Below, piece after piece: positions 5,235-7,005 of a DNA stretch of 7,005 nucleotides. The stretch covers positions 1 through 7,005 of the forward strand of contig JAKJGD010000106.1 of the NCBI GenBank assembly GCA_022704585.1, written 5' to 3'. Position 1 is the first letter of the stretch; each line of letters begins with the position of its first letter. Below the pieces are notes generated by a model. That model was given only the letters and a program-made list of their open reading frames with translations. It made no database searches and was not told the origin of the DNA. The translations under genes and the position numbers were made by a program. The stretch comes from Spirochaetota bacterium (GTDB lineage Bacteria; Spirochaetota; UBA4802; UBA5550).

Positions 5235-7005
5235 TTATTTTTTCCACTTCCCCGCCCCCGCCGCGAGTGCGGCAGGGATCGCCAGTACCATCGCCAGGAC
5301 AAGGGTCCCCCGTATCCCCAGGAGCGGAAGAAACAGCGTCACGGTCAGCAGGGAACCGCCAATGGCGCCGAAATGGTCCATAGAATCAAGTACGGAGGCT
5401 GTCGCAAGGCTTTCGTTTTCATCTGTACGCGTAAAGAGCAGGGGAAACACAGCGCCGCAGAGGGCCGCGACCGCGACGAGCAGAACCCAGAACAGGGTGT
5501 CCGAGCCGAAAAGGCCCATGATGACCGCAGGCAGGCCGGGCTTACGGCGGCTCGCTGCATACGCGCCCAGCGCAAGGCCCAGCATGAAGAGCGCGTTAAT
5601 AAGCGATATCCGGTAATATACGATGCCGTGCGAATTCTGGTAAACAAGTATCATGACCAGCATCGCCGATATGCTGATCATACCGGTCAGGTATATCACG
5701 ATCCCGGACAAGAGCTGCCGGCGTCCATATCGCCTTCGCACGTCCCAGGCAGCGACCACGCTCAGCAGGAGTATGATCCCGGGTATGACAAAGCCGCCCC
5801 TGATCAGGCGGTAGAGCGCAGACTGTTCGCGGAACGCGGCCAGGATGATGTTCTTCCAGTAGGTCCCGGGCCTGAGGTCCCGGTTCTCCTTCACGGGCCG
5901 GGCGCGACTGTGCATCGCGTCATTGAAATATCCGAGCTGGCTCTTTTCAAAGAACGCGCGAAGCTCGTCCGCTGAATAGCGTTCGACAAGCTCGGGCTCG
6001 AACGGCCCGCCCTCGACCGGGAGCCTCCCGGCATAACGCCTGATCAGCGCATCCGCGTCCGCCGGCAGGATTCCGGGCGCGGCGCCGACGAGGTACATGG
6101 TTTCTCCCGATGCCGCCATGCCCGCGGGAAACTCGCCCTTGAATGCATGGTAAATGGAGGCGATGGAATCCCGCAGGTCGGCCGATAAATAGTTGCTGAA
6201 CCCCCTGAGCGAGGTGATGAAAACGCCCCGTGCGGACAGGTGCTTTTTGCAGAGCGAGAAATACTCCCGCGTGTAAAACCTGTTGAGCATCAGGTTTTCC
6301 GGGGCCGGCGGTATGCTCACGATCAGGTCGAACCGCTCTGCGCTTCCCGACAGGAAATGCCGCACGTCCTCGCGCAACACCCTGAGCCGTGAGTAATCCG
6401 CTGCCGGATACAGCTTCTCACGGTACGGCGCCAAGGCGTCCCATAGTTGAGGATCAGGCTCGCAGTAGCTGATGCGCTCTATACCGGTCCCGAGCAGGTT
6501 GTGGAGCAGCGCGCCCGGCCCGGAGCCGAGCAGGAGCACCCGCTTCCCGTCGCCCCTGAATGCGTTTACCAGGTGAAACAGGCCGCGCGACTCGTACCGG
6601 TCCGGGAGCGTGTACATCAGCATGCCGTCCCCGCACACGCTCACCGTTCCGTCCGATGATTCCACGGACAGCGTCTGGTACTTCGTGCGCAGGCTCAGCT
6701 CGAGCTTCCCGGTATGGGTCCGGTCCCAGACGCAGCTGAATATCCGCTCTTCGATCCGTCCGGAAAAAAACGGGAGGGCGAGGATGACCAGGGCCAGGGG
6801 CAGGAGCCTCCTGGCGCGGAGCAGGCAGACGGCGGCGGCCGCGAACGACAGGAGAACCGCGGCGATCGCAAGCGGGTTCGCAAGCTCCACCAGGACGAAC
6901 GAAAAAACCAGGCCCCCTGCGAAAGAACCGAGCGATTCGATGTAAAAGACGGCGCCGCCGGCGCGCTCCTTCATCTCCTCCGAGACGAGCACGACCAGGG
7001 GCGGG
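5235..7005 (-). CDS. Membrane protein with spermidine-synthase-like SAM-binding domain between transporter-like segments, 5' end outside window
   Basis: The frame is open to the right edge; 589 complete codons are visible (7004 to 5238) and the true start is outside the window. Counting from the GTG at 6992, residues about 12-75 hold two or three membrane helices. Residues about 85-300 are a Rossmann-type domain of the spermidine synthase family: TKYQTLSV (about 103-110), the SAM-binding loop GSGPG (156-160), acidic E178 after the second strand, D209 in REDVRHFL, and NRFYTREYF (237-245). A soluble linker follows, then about five or six helices between 400 and 578. This is the layout of so-called fused MFS/spermidine synthase proteins. 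The usual catalytic Asp-Ser-Ser-Asp motif is replaced by S226-I-P-P229, so true aminopropyl transfer to putrescine is doubtful; the substrate and product are unknown. The protein should sit in the inner membrane. The next gene begins 117 bases downstream. Confidence 0.85.
   Translation of the reverse strand, partial: PPLVVLVSEEMKERAGGAVFYIESLGSFAGGLVFSFVLVELANPLAIAAVLLSFAAAAVCLLRARRLLPLALVILALPFFSGRIEERIFSCVWDRTHTGKLELSLRTKYQTLSVESSDGTVSVCGDGMLMYTLPDRYESRGLFHLVNAFRGDGKRVLLLGSGPGALLHNLLGTGIERISYCEPDPQLWDALAPYREKLYPAADYSRLRVLREDVRHFLSGSAERFDLIVSIPPAPENLMLNRFYTREYFSLCKKHLSARGVFITSLRGFSNYLSADLRDSIASIYHAFKGEFPAGMAASGETMYLVGAAPGILPADADALIRRYAGRLPVEGGPFEPELVERYSADELRAFFEKSQLGYFNDAMHSRARPVKENRDLRPGTYWKNIILAAFREQSALYRLIRGGFVIPGIILLLSVVAAWDVRRRYGRRQLLSGIVIYLTGMISISAMLVMILVYQNSHGIVYYRISLINALFMLGLALGAYAASRRKPGLPAVIMGLFGSDTLFWVLLVAVAALCGAVFPLLFTRTDENESLATASVLDSMDHFGAIGGSLLTVTLFLPLLGIRGTLVLAMVLAIPAALAAGAGKWKK

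Noticed and set aside
5211..5245. Palindrome plus T-rich run read as a plus-strand intrinsic terminator
   Set aside because: The T-rich stretch (complement of the Lys-Lys-stop codons) follows the hairpin only on the plus strand, where no gene ends; it is a by-product of the minus-strand coding end.
5373..5975. 200-codon open frame on the plus strand
   Set aside because: It is opposite the membrane segments and linker of the synthase-like protein; the translation is rich in charged residues typical of antisense to hydrophobic codons.

Overview
The window carries four genes, all on the minus strand, with no tRNA, rRNA, CRISPR array, insertion sequence or phage gene visible. Both outer genes run off the window. 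In transcription order (right to left) they are: (1) a large membrane protein with a spermidine-synthase-like, SAM-binding domain set between transporter-like membrane segments (5235-7005, 5' end missing); (2) an exported protein with a beta-propeller-like N-terminal half and a transglutaminase-like C-terminal half whose whole catalytic triad is replaced (3330-5117); (3) a second exported transglutaminase-like protein with its Cys-His-Asp triad intact (2107-3300); (4) a multi-membrane-pass sensor histidine kinase with HAMP, PAS and HisKA domains, cut by the left edge just after its phosphoacceptor region (1-2002).

The host looks like a free-living bacterium with GC-rich coding sequence. Sec-type signal peptides on two proteins and a slow-evolving, hybrid-kinase type of H-box would fit a Gram-negative (diderm) lineage such as a deltaproteobacterial or spirochaete-like group, but nothing here fixes the taxon.

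The gaps are 117 bp (5118-5234), 29 bp (3301-3329) and 104 bp (2003-2106). The two transglutaminase-like genes are very probably co-transcribed, and the membrane synthase-like gene may be in the same unit. The kinase has its own candidate promoter with a perfect TTGACA -35 box and may be transcribed separately.

The most interesting reading is functional. A membrane protein from the aminopropyltransferase fold family sits beside a pair of exported transglutaminase-fold proteins, one apparently active and one apparently dead. Transglutaminases can use polyamines as amine donors, so a membrane and periplasmic modification system with a live/dead enzyme pair is an attractive hypothesis. The synthase-like domain has itself lost the usual polyamine-binding aspartates, however, so this is inference and not a demonstrated pathway. 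Several genes could be read as ordinary envelope or signalling genes, and no known named system is recognised.
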